From contig CM051463.1 of assembly GCA_028095005.1 (NCBI GenBank), positions 78,273,652 through 78,337,651 on the forward strand: DNA of 64,000 nt, written 5' to 3'. The notes under the pieces were generated by a model. It was not told where the DNA came from, did not search any database, and saw only the letters and a list, made by a program, of their open reading frames with translations. Source of the stretch: Rhynchospora pubera (lineage: Eukaryota > Streptophyta > Magnoliopsida > Poales > Cyperaceae). How positions within the stretch are numbered: position 1 is the stretch's first letter; the number at the start of each line of letters is the position of its first letter. Positions 11,841 through 23,182 of this stretch are shown piece after piece. The position numbers and the translations under genes were made by a program.

Positions 11841-14800
11841 CACACTTGAAATTTGTTGAGAGCAAAAGTTTTTTGAGACAACATTCATTGGAGGATTTAA
11901 TTAAAATAAAAGGTGATGAAATTTGCACATTATTTTTGTCATTTGGTGATGTATATGTCTCGGAAAATATATTACCGGAGATATTATGCCAAGGCACTAA
12001 ATCTACTTTATTAATACTTTGACATGTTTAGGATGAAATAACTAAAACTTTTAAAAATTACCTTGAATGCAAGGGCTAACTATAGAAACTCTTTATATAC
12101 CTTAAAACGTTTTTTTTCCTAAATTAATTAATTAAGAATTTAAGAGCATTTTATTGTTTCTAGCACCATTCAATTTAACCAACTTGTCAAAGAAGTGACC
12201 ATAATTTGTTTAGAAATGTCAGTATATTGTAAAAAATAGTCTAAACAAAAATTGTTATTTATAGGATTTTTTTTTTAATGTTGTATTTCAATTATCTAAC
12301 TTGAATACTATGGCTGCCATAGTACGGCAGGCTCTTACCAAGCAACCGCAGAAAGATCTCAACGTGTTGAGCCGACTCAGAGTGCTCAATGAGTGCTGTC
12401 ATCGGTCTCTGGGGAGATTCTTCTAGGCATTTTAAAGACTTATTTCCATTGCAGTAAGTAATTTTCATCTCATAATTTATTAAAATAAAATATGACTTTC
12501 TGTTAAAGTTATATATATAACTGACATTAGTTCCACGGTTTTAGTTGGGTAACTGAAATCTTACTTAATTTAAAATTTGCGTTTAATCCTAGAGATGGCG
12601 ATCTCTTTATAAGCAGAGATGTATATATTCTGGCAAAAAGTTTTGACTTGTTCCATTGAATAGAAAGGAAAATTTAACTTGTTTGCTACTTAAATAAAGG
12701 AAAACCATGGAGTGGCGTAGTCAATCTGTTAATGAATAATGCACTGGAACCATCCAGTGTAAAGAAGACAAGGGATACAAGGACAGCTCCATTGAATAGA
12801 AATCATTTAGAAATAAGCCACCGCTAGCTACTATAGTTAGTTATATTTAGGAAATGTATATAGACTATTCTTGACTTCTTTATTTCCTAAATTTATTCAA
12901 TAAACATAGTTAGTTTCATATCTTCATCACTATTTCTTAAATTTTGATTTATACAATGGAACTCCTTGTTTATCTGTTTATTTATATGTTTTGAATCACT
13001 TGTTGCGAGTAATATTAAATTTATTATAAAAGGTACAAATAGTAATTCTAGAGATAAATATTTCTGTTTTTACTCCGTCATTCGACTTCCATTGTTAAAA
13101 TGTTAGTAACTAAAACAGTCTAATATCAATATAAAATTATTAGATTTGATCTTCGTTCTATTTCTCGCACAAAGATAGAAATTATTAATACTTTAACTTG
13201 GCTTTCTTCAACATCAAGAGCATAAAATATATAAACGTTGATTTTTCAGAATATTTATCTGCATATAAAAATGAAATCAAAATATTATAAACTCCTCTGT
13301 ATATTTGAGGAAGTAATTATATAAGTTATATCTAGAAGATTTTATTTTATTGTCAAGATTTTAAATTTTTTGTTGTCCAATATTAGAATAGGACTATAGG
13401 AGGTATAAAAATTTTAGGTTTGCACTTGTTTTATATCTATATTACCATATTTCATAATTTTTTATTGTCACTATTGTAGTTGATTTGATGGGTGTATGGA
13501 AAATATAAGTTTTATAGGGTTGCTTTTTAATTTGGATCCACAACATTGAAACTCATCTTTACATCAGACGGGTCTGTATTTAATTATTCTTAACTTTACT
13601 AATCGATCACAACTTCCGTATTGTTTTTAAACCAGAGTAATTTGTCTGCCTTCCACCAGAATTTCTTCCAAGTCTATTTTTGTTACGAAAGTCTTGTTCA
13701 TAGTTTTTTTAATATTTTTCCGAAATGGTGACAGTTTTTTACCCCTTCCTTTAAATGAAACAAACTTGCAGCAAAAAGTTTACACCGGTATTGTGTTGCA
13801 CAACAGAGAAAACTACTACCATACTTTTCTCAATGTATCAGCACAATCCCCTCCTAATTATTCATACCAGAAATCGGTACCAAGTCCTAATTATTAAAAC
13901 TGAACGTAATACACCAACACAACAAGCAACAAATATAAAAGATATCAAACAAGGTTTTGTCTACATCAGCATTTTAGTTCAGTTCCCTGTTGCTTTCAAC
14001 CATTACTGGCACACCTACTAACACTGTAACTGCTGATCTTTCTGGTACGCAATCACTTCCATCTTCTTTCTTTAATCCCGTGCACTGGATTCATCATCTG
14101 ACGGATTTCATCCCAATTACATCCAATTTTGCAGATGTGTTCTGTCCAGCCCTTTCCATATATGTCCCCTTTCCGCCCAATCATGTATTTACCATATCTC
14201 ATAATTTACCTAGTCCCAAGAAGTTTTATACATTGCATGTTCAATGATTGTTTTCAGAATTTATTGACCCTTCACATGATTACACACTAGACTTCAACTA
14301 GCTCGGCTAGTGTTTAATAAATGTGAAAATTGGAGCAATTGAGGCTCAGTTGTCCAAAGGACTAAATTGTAGGTTTATATGGTGAACCAAGTACTTCAAT
14401 ATCATCTGGGATATTACTCTTAAGCTCTTGTCACTCGAGAAAACTTGTAATTAATTAACTCTCAATATTATCTATTCAAAAAATAACTTTTCTATGTCAC
14501 CAATAAAATTGCTTTTGTAATTGCAACGTCATATAAATATGGCATACACACTAACAAATTGATATACTGCTCGCATTGAATTACGTCACTATTATCAAAT
14601 TTTATTACGCAAAATACACACTGCAGATATAATATAAAATTTAAGATTCGCATGCGATAAAATATTTATTCTCCAGAAACTTTTTTGCTTTAAAAATTTA
14701 AAGTTTAAACAGAGTCACACAGGCACTGATTGCACGGATCAGTAAGTCACATAAAGCTCAAAAAAACCTTGTTCTGGACACCAGATCCTACACTTACATA

Positions 14801-14915
14801 AACATAGCAAAAATGTGCAGAACCACCGCCAGCAACCTCTACTCCATATGCCCATTACAAACTAAAAAACCCCCAAACGATATATGTACACACTAGCTAC
14901 TCAATTACACGCCAT
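11841..14915. other. Intergenic, no supported gene
   Basis: Three kilobases of AT-rich DNA. A 38-codon frame at 12310-12426 (beginning MAAIVRQALTK) is GC-richer than its surroundings and could be an exon remnant, but has no recognisable domain. Open frames at 13694-14247 overlap each other in several phases and show no codon structure. Downstream of the glycine-rich gene's stop, 14700-14915 resembles the 3' flanks of the two paralogues ('ctccatatgcccattac' compare 'ctccatatccatattcatta' at 23063). Confidence 0.4.
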
Positions 14916-15140
14916 TCACTTCTTATCTCCACTACCATGGCGGAGATTATGGAAGTAACCCTTAGGATTACTCTCAAACCATGAGCGCGAGATCATTCCC
15001 TCGGCACCCGGCGCCTTCATCATATCAGAACCATGGCCGCCCCCGCCAGACATTCCAGCTCCCCCGGCACCTCCCTTAGCGCCTGCCCCGCCTCCGTCAC
15101 CTCCTCCTTTCCCTCTGCTGCCCCCTATTATACCTCCCAT
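14916..15140 (-). CDS. Small glycine-rich protein, copy 1
   Basis: Single exon encoding 74 residues. Residues 1-39 are a Gly-rich, Lys/Ala-containing repeat region; residues 40-74 hold the conserved tail MKAPGAEGMISRSWFESNP followed by a YFHNLRHG-type end with terminal Lys-Lys. The tail is shared with the paralogues at 23183 and 28663 and with small plant glycine-rich proteins known from expressed sequences, whose molecular role is unknown to me. No signal peptide or membrane segment is visible, so a cytosolic or nuclear protein is likely. The start is the first Met of the frame and begins MGGxxGG like the others. The upstream module at about 15285-15400 matches the paralogues, but its TATA is degenerate (CTTTAATTTAAG on the minus strand), so expression may be weaker. 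Confidence 0.75.
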   Translation of the reverse strand: MGGIIGGSRGKGGGDGGGAGAKGGAGGAGMSGGGGHGSDMMKAPGAEGMISRSWFESNPKGYFHNLRHGSGDKK

Positions 15141-15274
15141 GTCTATTTTGCTAATAATGTAATACTAGCTCTAAAGTTGAGATCCGAAAGGGATATTGTT
15201 GTTTTTATGACTTACAGTTACAGACGAAGAGGCTACGAATTTTATCGGTTAATCAATAGGATGACTGGATGAGT

Positions 15275-15400
15275 GATACTTAAATTAAAGTAGCACCGAG
15301 CAAGAAGCAGCTCACGATGTGGCATCCAATTGTACTGCCAAACAGCTGGGCTCATGACCCAATATTCCACTCTGTGCCAACACTTGCCTCTTCGAATCCG
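15275..15400 (-). promoter_or_regulatory. Conserved upstream module of glycine-rich gene 1
   Basis: Read on plus, 'agctgggctcatgac', 'gatgtggcatccaattgt' and 'gcaagaagcagctcac' match in order the blocks upstream of the other two genes. The TATA-like position (15280-15291) is degraded and the ACGTGGC core seen upstream of gene 2 is ATGTGGC here. Confidence 0.55.
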
Positions 15401-15628
15401 AATCTGTTTCCGTGCGGGTCAGCGGCCTACGAACCATCCGATCTGATCTGGACGGTTCGGATTTATCAATCAGGTTACATGTACGGGACTCCCTTTGTCA
15501 TTGAGATTAAATGACACGGCTCACAGTGGTGCGCTGAATGATCCGGCGCGTGACTGGATTTCATTTGTCTTCGGTGTTGCCATGCATTTTATAATTGAAA
15601 TGTTCTGCTGAAAAATAATATTTGTAGG

Positions 15629-17583
15629 GGAAAATTTATAAAAGATAAAAATACCCCTAACAATTTTAAAAAGGACAAAAAATTCTCAGAAATTAAAAAA
15701 AAACACAGCTATAACGGTAATATAGCAGTGCTGCTATAGTTCAGTCTTATAGCGGTGTCCTATTATCGCTATAGTGCCTATAGCGACATTACCATTCCCG
15801 CTATAGACTATACCGTATTTAAATTGAATAGAGATCAACAACTTTCGCTGTACCTTCCTATATGTACACTGAAATTTTTCCATTCCGGGCTTCAGTGAAA
15901 CCTTCTCTGGTGAGGAAAGAACTGAAAAAGGTCTTATCAACCGGTGAGTTGTGGGAAATTCCAAGGTTATTTTTTTTTATCTTCTGAGACTATTTGGTGT
16001 GCTTTCTTTTATAATGGATCAGCTACAAATTCCAATTTAACAGACAACACAGAAAACTATACAGTATTAGTTGCAAAAAAAACAATGAGGACGAAAACAA
16101 CCCATGGCCCATGTGATTGGTTTTCAGATCTTTTGTGGATTTATTCATGTATTCTCCTATGTGGTCAACTCTAGTAAACTAATTCTTTAACATGCAACAC
16201 GAAATGCGGCTTGGTTTTTATAGAAAAATTAATGAAAAATAAAAAAGCCAATGCACGGTAGTATATTATTGCTTTTTTATGACTAGACCCTTCATACTTC
16301 GTAATCCTTCATTGGCCAGGCCTATTTCGTAACATCTGATCCTTCATAAACATTAAATTATAGCTACATAATAATTGTTATAATTTAAAGATGCATACTA
16401 CCCAAAAAAATAATAATAATAAGCAATTGGACTTGTTCAATTTTGGAAAAATTTGTAAGTATTTTAACGACGTATTTTGTTGTCTTTAATTAATATAAAT
16501 ACAAATGATAGATTAAAGAAAAAAACTTTTCTGTAAACATATATAGGAGAAAAAGAAAAATTATAAGTTCGTGCAATTTAATAGGAGAAACAACTAGGGC
16601 GGAAACAGTAGAGAAAAAAATTGTTCTAGTTTATTTATTTTTTAAAGTTTGCTTCTATTTTTCTGCCATTTATAGCACGCCGCCAAAACAAAACAACAAA
16701 AAGTGACCCTATTAAATTAGCTCGCTAACAAATAACTGACGAGGAAGAAAAATGTCTCTCTTATATTCATATAAAGTTTGTGCATTATTCACCGATGATC
16801 CTACATTTTTATTATTTATTTTTATAAATTTATCTTTTGCATTTTAGCCTCATTATTTTTTTATTTACAAAAGGATCAAATAATATTTCAAATAAAATGA
16901 TATTACACACATGTTAAAAATATATATGTACAATTAAATGTCTATAAAGTATGTGCAATATAATGATTATATCTATTTAATACATATTTAAATTGAAATA
17001 ATATTTTTGAGAATTTTATAAATCTGGACTTTGATGCAAATTATTTTTTTAATAAAATGTTGAAAGGGCTAGTCCTAAAAAAAGGTAATAACATGCTGCA
17101 ATGCGTTGGCTTTTTTATTTTTCATTGATTTTTTTATAAAAAAACCTGCATTGCATTTCGTGTTGCACGTTAAAAAATTAGTTTTCGTTCTCATTGTTTT
17201 TTTTTGCAACTAATACTGTATAGTTTTCTGTGTTGTCTGTTAAATTAGAATTTGTAGCTGATCCATTATAAAAGAAAGCACATCAAATAGTCTCAGAAGA
17301 TCAGAAAAAGCAACTTTGGAATTTTCCCACAAAAAATACAGTGTACATACAAGAAAGTACAACGAAGGTTGTTGATCTCCGTGCAATTTAAATACGGTAT
17401 AGTCTATAGCGGTAATGGTAATGCAGCTATAGGCCCTGTAGCGACAATAGGATCACCGCTATAAGACTGGACTATCGCGGCACTGTTATTACCGTTATAG
17501 ATGTGCTCTTTTTAAAATTTCAGAGGGTCCTTTGTTTTTTTTAAAATTATTAGGGATATTTTTGTCTTTTATAAAAATTTTCC
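15629..17583. mobile_element. Mutator-like element with very long TIRs
   Basis: A 1,955-bp element flanked by an exact 10-bp duplication TATTTGTAGG (15619-15628 and 17584-17593), diagnostic for Mutator-like elements. The ends read GGAAAATTTATAAAAGA and its complement. The left arm (15629-16266) and right arm (about 17088-17583) are imperfect inverted repeats; examples are 'ctatagcgacatta' with its counterpart near 17440, and 'gcaactaatactgtatag' near 17206 matching 16056-16073. The centre, about 16270-17085, is AT-rich and non-coding. Frames within the arms are by-products. It is non-autonomous. Confidence 0.9.
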
Positions 17584-17866
17584 TATTTGTAGGAATAAGT
17601 TCGACTGGCAGGATTTTTTTTTTACTGGCAGATTTTTAAATATTATAAAGATATCCTTTTCTTTTATTATAATCATATAAAGCAAACTTATACTGCTAAC
17701 AATGTAAGAAGTTATCTTCATTGTTTATACAATTTTTTTTTTACTACTACTTATGTGACGTTATAGTTTATAAACTAGAGTTGAACCCTGTTCTTTCTTT
17801 GTCAAATGATTTGAAACTTATCACAAACGACTATCGTGTTAAAAATATGAATGTGCTTAAAGGAGC

Positions 17867-17883
17867 AAAGCATATCAGATATT
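17867..17883. repeat. 17-bp target duplication, left copy
   Basis: The sequence 'aaagcatatcagatatt' is repeated at 17930-17940 plus 18100-18108, where it is split by a MITE. It flanks a 46-bp poly-T-led insertion. Confidence 0.8.
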
Positions 17884-17929
17884 TTTTTTTTGAACCAAGA
17901 GCTCCCCCAAGAAGGGGAACAGCTTTTGA
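17884..17929 (-). mobile_element. 46-bp poly(A)-tailed retro-insertion
   Basis: On the minus strand this short segment reads as unique sequence ending in GGTTC followed by a run of A. It is flanked by a perfect 17-bp duplication. That is the structure of a target-primed reverse-transcription product, here an extremely 5'-truncated SINE or LINE 3' end. Confidence 0.65.
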
Positions 17930-17940
17930 AAAGCATATCA

Positions 17941-18099
17941 GGGGGCGTTTGGATCGCTTAGGAATTGGGGGAATTTGCTATTTTTAGGCATAAATTTATT
18001 GAAAAGTGTATAACTTTGTGAAAAATTTGAATTGTTTATATTAAAATTTATGCCCGGAATTGCTTATTTTCGGAATTTGGGACTCATCCAAACGACCCC
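17941..18099. mobile_element. MITE, GGGGGCGTTTGG family, TSD TCA
   Basis: The left TIR GGGGGCGTTTGGATCG and right TIR ATCCAAACGACCCC are flanked by TCA at 17938-17940 and 18100-18102. The interior matches the other elements of this family. It is inserted inside the right copy of the 17-bp duplication above, so it is younger than that event. The 3-bp duplication suits PIF/Harbinger-type MITEs. Confidence 0.85.
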
Positions 18100-19185
18100 T
18101 CAGATATTAATGTGCGTAATAATTACTGAACGTATTACGTATGAATCCTGTCCTTTCTTACGGCAAGATTCGTGCGGCCCACTAACTTCATGATCTTTCT
18201 AACTGGCTTCGTGTACCGAAAAATTTAAAAATAATATTAAATTAACATAAATATATTAAAAATAATATCAATATAATAATATTTTTTTAAATAGTATCAC
18301 AAGATCGGAATTCGGAATTTCTAACTGATTTTAATATAATTCTATATTATAAATATTAATTTAATATTAAAATTAATATATTAATTTAATATGAATGGTT
18401 TTATTATTTTTTTTCAATTATGTAAAATGCAGTTGTTCTTACTTTATCTTAATAATAAAATAATATTTTATGTTAGCCTCTATATATAATTAAATAATAT
18501 ATATATGACTATATGTATATATATATAGAATTTTGCTATGGTGAGTTGCAACTCACAAGGGTCTTGGTGAGTCGCAATCCAGACCGTATAAACCGTTCCA
18601 AGATTTGTGCAGATCTGTTCGCGCGATGAGTCGCTCGACGAATAAAATTTCCGTTCCGTCTAAGCAAATAGCTCCGTTTCCCCCCTCTCTCTCTCTCTCT
18701 CTCTCTCCCTCTCTATTTCGTGCAGATCGAAAGAAATTTCCGCCTCTCCTCTTTGAAAACCCTAGAAATCGGAGCAGCTAATCGGAGCCACGTCTCGCTC
18801 TCTCTCTCTCACCAATTTTGACCACGTCTCGCTTTCTCTCTCACACTCTCTTCGAAACAGCTACAGCGCCTCCTCACGCCTGGATTGGAGATCATCGACT
18901 GGATCGGAGAAATTAGTGGACATCTCGCACCTCCTCACGGTTCTCTCTCACCCGCCTCACTGAGCAGGTTCTCTCTCTCTCTCTTCTTCTTCTTCTCTCT
19001 CTTTCTCTCCCTCTCCTCACGGTTAGCTCAGCAAATTTTTTTCTGTCGAAATATTTTTAGCCTACAGGTTCTCTCAACCTTTCTGTCGATTTTGCATTAG
19101 TAGGTTGGCTCAACAGATTTTGCATTTCTAGGTTAAATTAGAAATTTGATTTTTTACCTTGCACAATTTTATCTCTAATTAGGAA

Positions 19186-19931
19186 ATGTCAACTTGTGGG
19201 TCAACTTCTGGGTCAAGGAATGTTATCGAGGACGACGAGCAAGTTCAATTACGGGTATGTATAATCTAAAGTTTTATCTCTAATGAATAATTTAGTTAGT
19301 TAGAGTTACTAGCTTTTTAAGTTCTCTCTCTTTTTTTACAGAAAACAACAAAGTATCTGTTTTTTATGTCATTTGAATGCCTCAGAATTATCTGTTTTTG
19401 ATGACAACAAAGTAATAATTAGTTTTAACTCGATCTTTTCCTGTGAAATTCCCCACTGTCTTTTTTTGACATGTGTATATATGAATATTTCAGTCATGGT
19501 GAACTTTCCTTTATAAAGTGAATCTCTTTATTAGTACGTACTTCTAACATTGTCAAAGGCTAGCTAACAGAACTTGCGGCTTGCTTGTATGCTACTTGAG
19601 AAATGAATGGCTTTTAAAGTTCTCCCTTACACAAAGTCAGCACTGTATTCAAATCCCAATTTGAGAAATATAACTCTCAAGTCATCCATTTATGTTCAGA
19701 TTGTTGAGATTATGTTCCCAATTTCAGCAAACTACATAAGAACAGTTAGGTTCAGATTGCATATTTTTATTTAATTGTGTTGAAAATTATTGAGTATATA
19801 CAATTTATGTTCAACAGTTGGGTGTTAATGATCCTTGCATCGGAGTTGACGAGCTATGCCGGTTAGAAGAGATTTGCCAATTAGAAGACCTTGGCACTGA
19901 TGAAGAAGAGCTTGGCTATGTTAGCTTGTAA
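19186..19931 (+). CDS. Putative two-exon small acidic protein in TIR element
   Basis: Exons 19186-19254 and 19818-19931 join in phase 0 across a GTATGT...ACAG intron to give 60 residues. The protein begins MSTCGSTSGSRN and ends in an acidic stretch rich in Glu, Asp and Leu (LEDLGTDEEELGYVSL). The ATG follows an acceptor-like AG at 19181-19182, suggesting a leader intron downstream of the CT-rich TIR leader. I do not recognise a domain. It may be a captured fragment of a host gene, a degenerated second protein of the transposon, or chance. It converges with the minus-strand frame at 20693-20893. An alternative acceptor near 19342 would end the protein within about 20 codons. Confidence 0.35.
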
Positions 19932-20692
19932 TGGATGCTCATTTGAAGTACTAGAAGGTAGATACCAAGCATGTAGCATGTAATGTATGTTAGTTTAAAG
20001 TAAGTGGATGCTTATTTGAAGGAAATGATGCTTATTAGAAGTATGGGATTGTCTATTTGTAGTCGCTTTCATTTTCAATTTTGCTATTGTCTTTGATATT
20101 CCTGCAACATTGTTTATTTTTTGTACTTGGTGATATTTAGCCTTTGATATTCCATGCTGCTTAGTGTAAATAAAATAAAAGGATTTCACTCTTACTTAAA
20201 TGGTACAGCTTCATGTATACATATTAAATGGTACAGCTTCATGGATATTTCCATGCTGCTTAGTGTTTGCCAAACACCATTCCTTAAATGATATAGCTTC
20301 ATGTGTACTTAAATGGTACAGCTTCATGTATAGTGCTATAAACAAGTAACCAAATGCTAAATGAAATATACTAAACCATTGCTATAAACAGTAAACTGCT
20401 AACTCAGCCTTCATATTAAATGGAGCGAATATCAAGCTCATGTATACATTTATAAAATGAAAACATTGCTACAAACAGTAAACATTGCTACAAACATGAG
20501 CATTGCTACAAACATTGCTAAAAACACTCATCCAGTAAGTAAATGAAAACACTAGTAACTGCTACAAACTCAAATTTAGTACAAAGCATGGTACAGCTTC
20601 AAAGATAAGTTGCCACATAGTATAAGTTGCTAACATCCATCTGTTGCATAACATCCATTTATCCATTACAAACCATTAGAAAACTAAAGCAA

Positions 20693-20893
20693 CTAGAATC
20701 TACTGCCTAAGTAGAAGACTAAAGTAATTAGAATAACTAATATAACCATGAGTCTTTTCCCTTTTGATTCCATAGCATTATTATCCCGTTCAAGATTATT
20801 CAAGCGACTAAGAAGCCCATTAATTAATGTCCTTGATCCGTCTTCGACGCGTCCATCATACCAGACAAAGAATCCAGAACCTCATGACTTCTA
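20693..20893 (-). pseudogene. GRF zinc-finger-like C-terminal exon, interrupted
   Basis: Read on the minus strand from 20881, a 62-codon frame begins GSGFFVWYDG, continues through a Leu/Asn-rich predicted coiled coil (LLSRLNNLERDNN), and ends in a hydrophobic segment LMVILVILITLVFYLG before TAG at 20693. The order CGFFxWxD, coiled coil, C-terminal membrane helix is that of plant GRF-type zinc-finger proteins. Directly before GSGFF the frame has TGA where the family has a zinc-binding Cys codon (TGT or TGC), so the exon is broken by one substitution or starts later. The upstream zinc-finger half was not found. It is probably a captured fragment inside the 3.5-kb TIR element. Confidence 0.5.
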
Positions 20894-22071
20894 CAAGAAT
20901 TAACAAATAATAAGAATTAAACTATGAAGCTTACCTATTGCAGCTTGATTTTAAACATAATAAAAAATACTTATTGCAACTTGATTGTTTTTTTTTTTTT
21001 TGAAATAAGTAAGCCTAAAATGCCAGAAATCCATAATCCATAATCCAACTTGCTCCTTTTACAGCATGAAATCCTTCCTCCTACCAGTAATAGAAAAATC
21101 TGACCTACTTTAGTTTAACAAAAGAAGACAAATCAGAAAATACAATTCAGTCCCTCCAAACTCCAGGAATTGAAATTAATATATGTAAAAGCACTCTATA
21201 GATAAACATGTTATAATTCATTTTTTCGTACTGTCAAACTATTACTCTCTTCTCTGGTTTACTTTACCAGTACAACAAACAAGCTTGGCTTTCTGTTTAC
21301 CCTTTTTCAGAATACACACTGAACCCAAAAGAACGTGTCTACCATATGTCTCATTCCTAATTACTTTTCATACTACTTCCAATAAATTAGTATCATTTCT
21401 CGCTAGTATATAAGTACAATAATCTGTAAACCAAGAACCAGTAAATCGGGGAGAGAAGATGTACCAGTAATTTGTATGATTTGAGGTGAAGTGAGAAGCT
21501 CAATAGAGGGAGGTGAGGTGAAAAGCTCGTCAGATCCAAGCCGGTTTGTTGAAGGTCAGCAATGGAGAGGCATGTGATTTGTCGAAGGCCAGGGATGGAG
21601 AGACAACATCGAAGGTCAGCCATGGAGAGGCAATCGAGCTCCAATCTCAAAGGTCAGCGATGGAGAAACGACATCGGAGGCTTCGTCTAGTTTGTAGAGG
21701 CACGATCGAGCCATAATCTCTAGGGAGAAGGAAGATCAAGAGCCTCGATTGAAGGAGGTTGGAGAGAGGATCGACAGAGGTTTGATCTAGGGTTTGTCGA
21801 TCTAGGGTTTGCCGATGCTCTAGGGTTTCTCTGTCGAAGAGAGTGTGAGGCGCAGATCTGTTTCGAGAGAGAGAGAAAACGGAGACCTTTTCGCAGACGG
21901 AACGACAAATTAATCGCTCCAGCGACATCGCGCGATTCATCACCTGCACGAATCTTGACACGGTTTATACGGCCTGGATTGCGACTCACCAGAGTCTCTG
22001 TGAGTTGCAACTCACCATAGCAAAATTCTATATATATATTGAAATACGTCTAACACGACGCGTCGTATCGT

Positions 22072-22425
22072 GTTGACACGTGCCATTAATTTTCTATCTA
22101 CTTATTTTTCGAGATTTAAAATTCAAACGGTCGATCCAAACCGTTCAAATTGATCACAATATTAAAATATCCTTGGAGACCAAATTTTACATTTTTTCAA
22201 ATTTTTTATTATTTATTTTGATATTTTCAAATTGGAGGATCTGAAATTTTCTAATCATAATAATTTTAAAAGTATCATAATAAATAGTAAAAAAATTCGA
22301 AAAAATATAAAATTTTGTCTCCAAGGATATTTCAATATGAAAAACAACTTGAACGATTTGGATTGGTCATTTAAATTTTGGATCTCGAAAAGTGACTTGA
22401 TGGCACGGGACTCTCCGTGCCATCG
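22072..22425. mobile_element. Foldback element, shared interior
   Basis: Inverted arms ('ttttcgagatttaaaattca' with its counterpart near 22362-22390; 'ttggagaccaaattttac' with 'aaaattttgtctccaa') meet near 22240. The interior matches the elements at 2386, 9535 and 29938. The termini carry 'gtgccat' and are only approximately placed. No target duplication was found. Confidence 0.6.
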
Positions 22426-23182
22426 ATGGCACGTTAGCCATCCTCCTCTGTTAATTAGATTAAAAGGCTTTAAATTGATTAGTTCATCAATACTAATTAG
22501 ATTCAACTTATTCAATGTTACCTTTTTTAAGGCAAACTTATTTGTTACTTAGATTAGCTAAAAGCATTATATATACTAATTAATTAATTAATTAATAATT
22601 TGATTAGTATAAGTGCCAAATATATTTTATCATTATACTATTTGAAGCAATTAATATATGTATAAAAAGTTAATTAAATAGCACAGAGATAAATTAATTT
22701 AATCAGGATAACAATATTAATTGTGCGACTGTCAATCATAATTAAATGTATAATTATATGAAGGGGAGAATCACATATATACCAGAAGCGAATTTTTAAG
22801 CGTTATCTATATTGCGAAATAAAAATGGATAACCATAGACGCAATTTAATGCTTTGCACAGTACGTCAATTTCTTAAGTTAAATGCATATGTCATATGAT
22901 GTTGCCATCACAATGGCTAGTTTTAATAGCATATTAATACTGAGAGTACGATGAAAATAAACTTGGTGACAGGTACATCAAAGTTCAAATAGAGCCATAC
23001 AACAACAGATTGCACGCGCCAAAAAAGATTGTACGTGCTTCGCTTCACAACACCCTTCAGGACTCCATATCCATATTCATTACACATTAAAACAACAACC
23101 AGCTGCAAACCTACTTGATAAACTTGCAACCACACGTCCTTAAAAGCCAAAACTAGCTATATACATATCTACCGCTTAAGAT
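22426..23182. other. Intergenic and 3' flank of glycine-rich gene 2
   Basis: AT-rich and no gene seen. From about 22970 it resembles the sequence 3' of the other two glycine-rich genes. Confidence 0.4.

Larger units (their letters stand above)
18526..22030. mobile_element. 3.5-kb TIR element with gene-like fragments
   Basis: The left end TAGAATTTTGCTATGGTGAG and the right end (complement) match closely over about 130 bp, including 'gtgagtcgcaatcca' and 'gtataaaccgt'. Both ends abut TA repeats, so the duplication is hidden. Inside each TIR lie CT-rich, leader-like sequences with 'aaaccctag' motifs. The left half has a spliced plus-strand reading frame (19186-19931); the right half has a minus-strand frame (20693-20893) resembling the tail of a GRF zinc-finger protein. 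Ends are shared with the small element at 2386-2796. No transposase was recognised. A gene-fragment-carrying MULE is the best guess. Confidence 0.7.

Noticed and set aside
13694..14247. Three overlapping plus-strand frames
   Set aside because: Mutually overlapping, no codon structure, no family resemblance.
15944..16174. 76-codon frame on plus
   Set aside because: Falls inside the left terminal inverted repeat of the MULE at 15629-17583; its mirror copy in the right arm is broken.
21393..22010. Minus-strand frames of 85-104 codons
   Set aside because: They lie in the CT-rich leader-like region and TIR of the 3.5-kb element; the repetitive 'CLSIADL' text comes from tandem short repeats.
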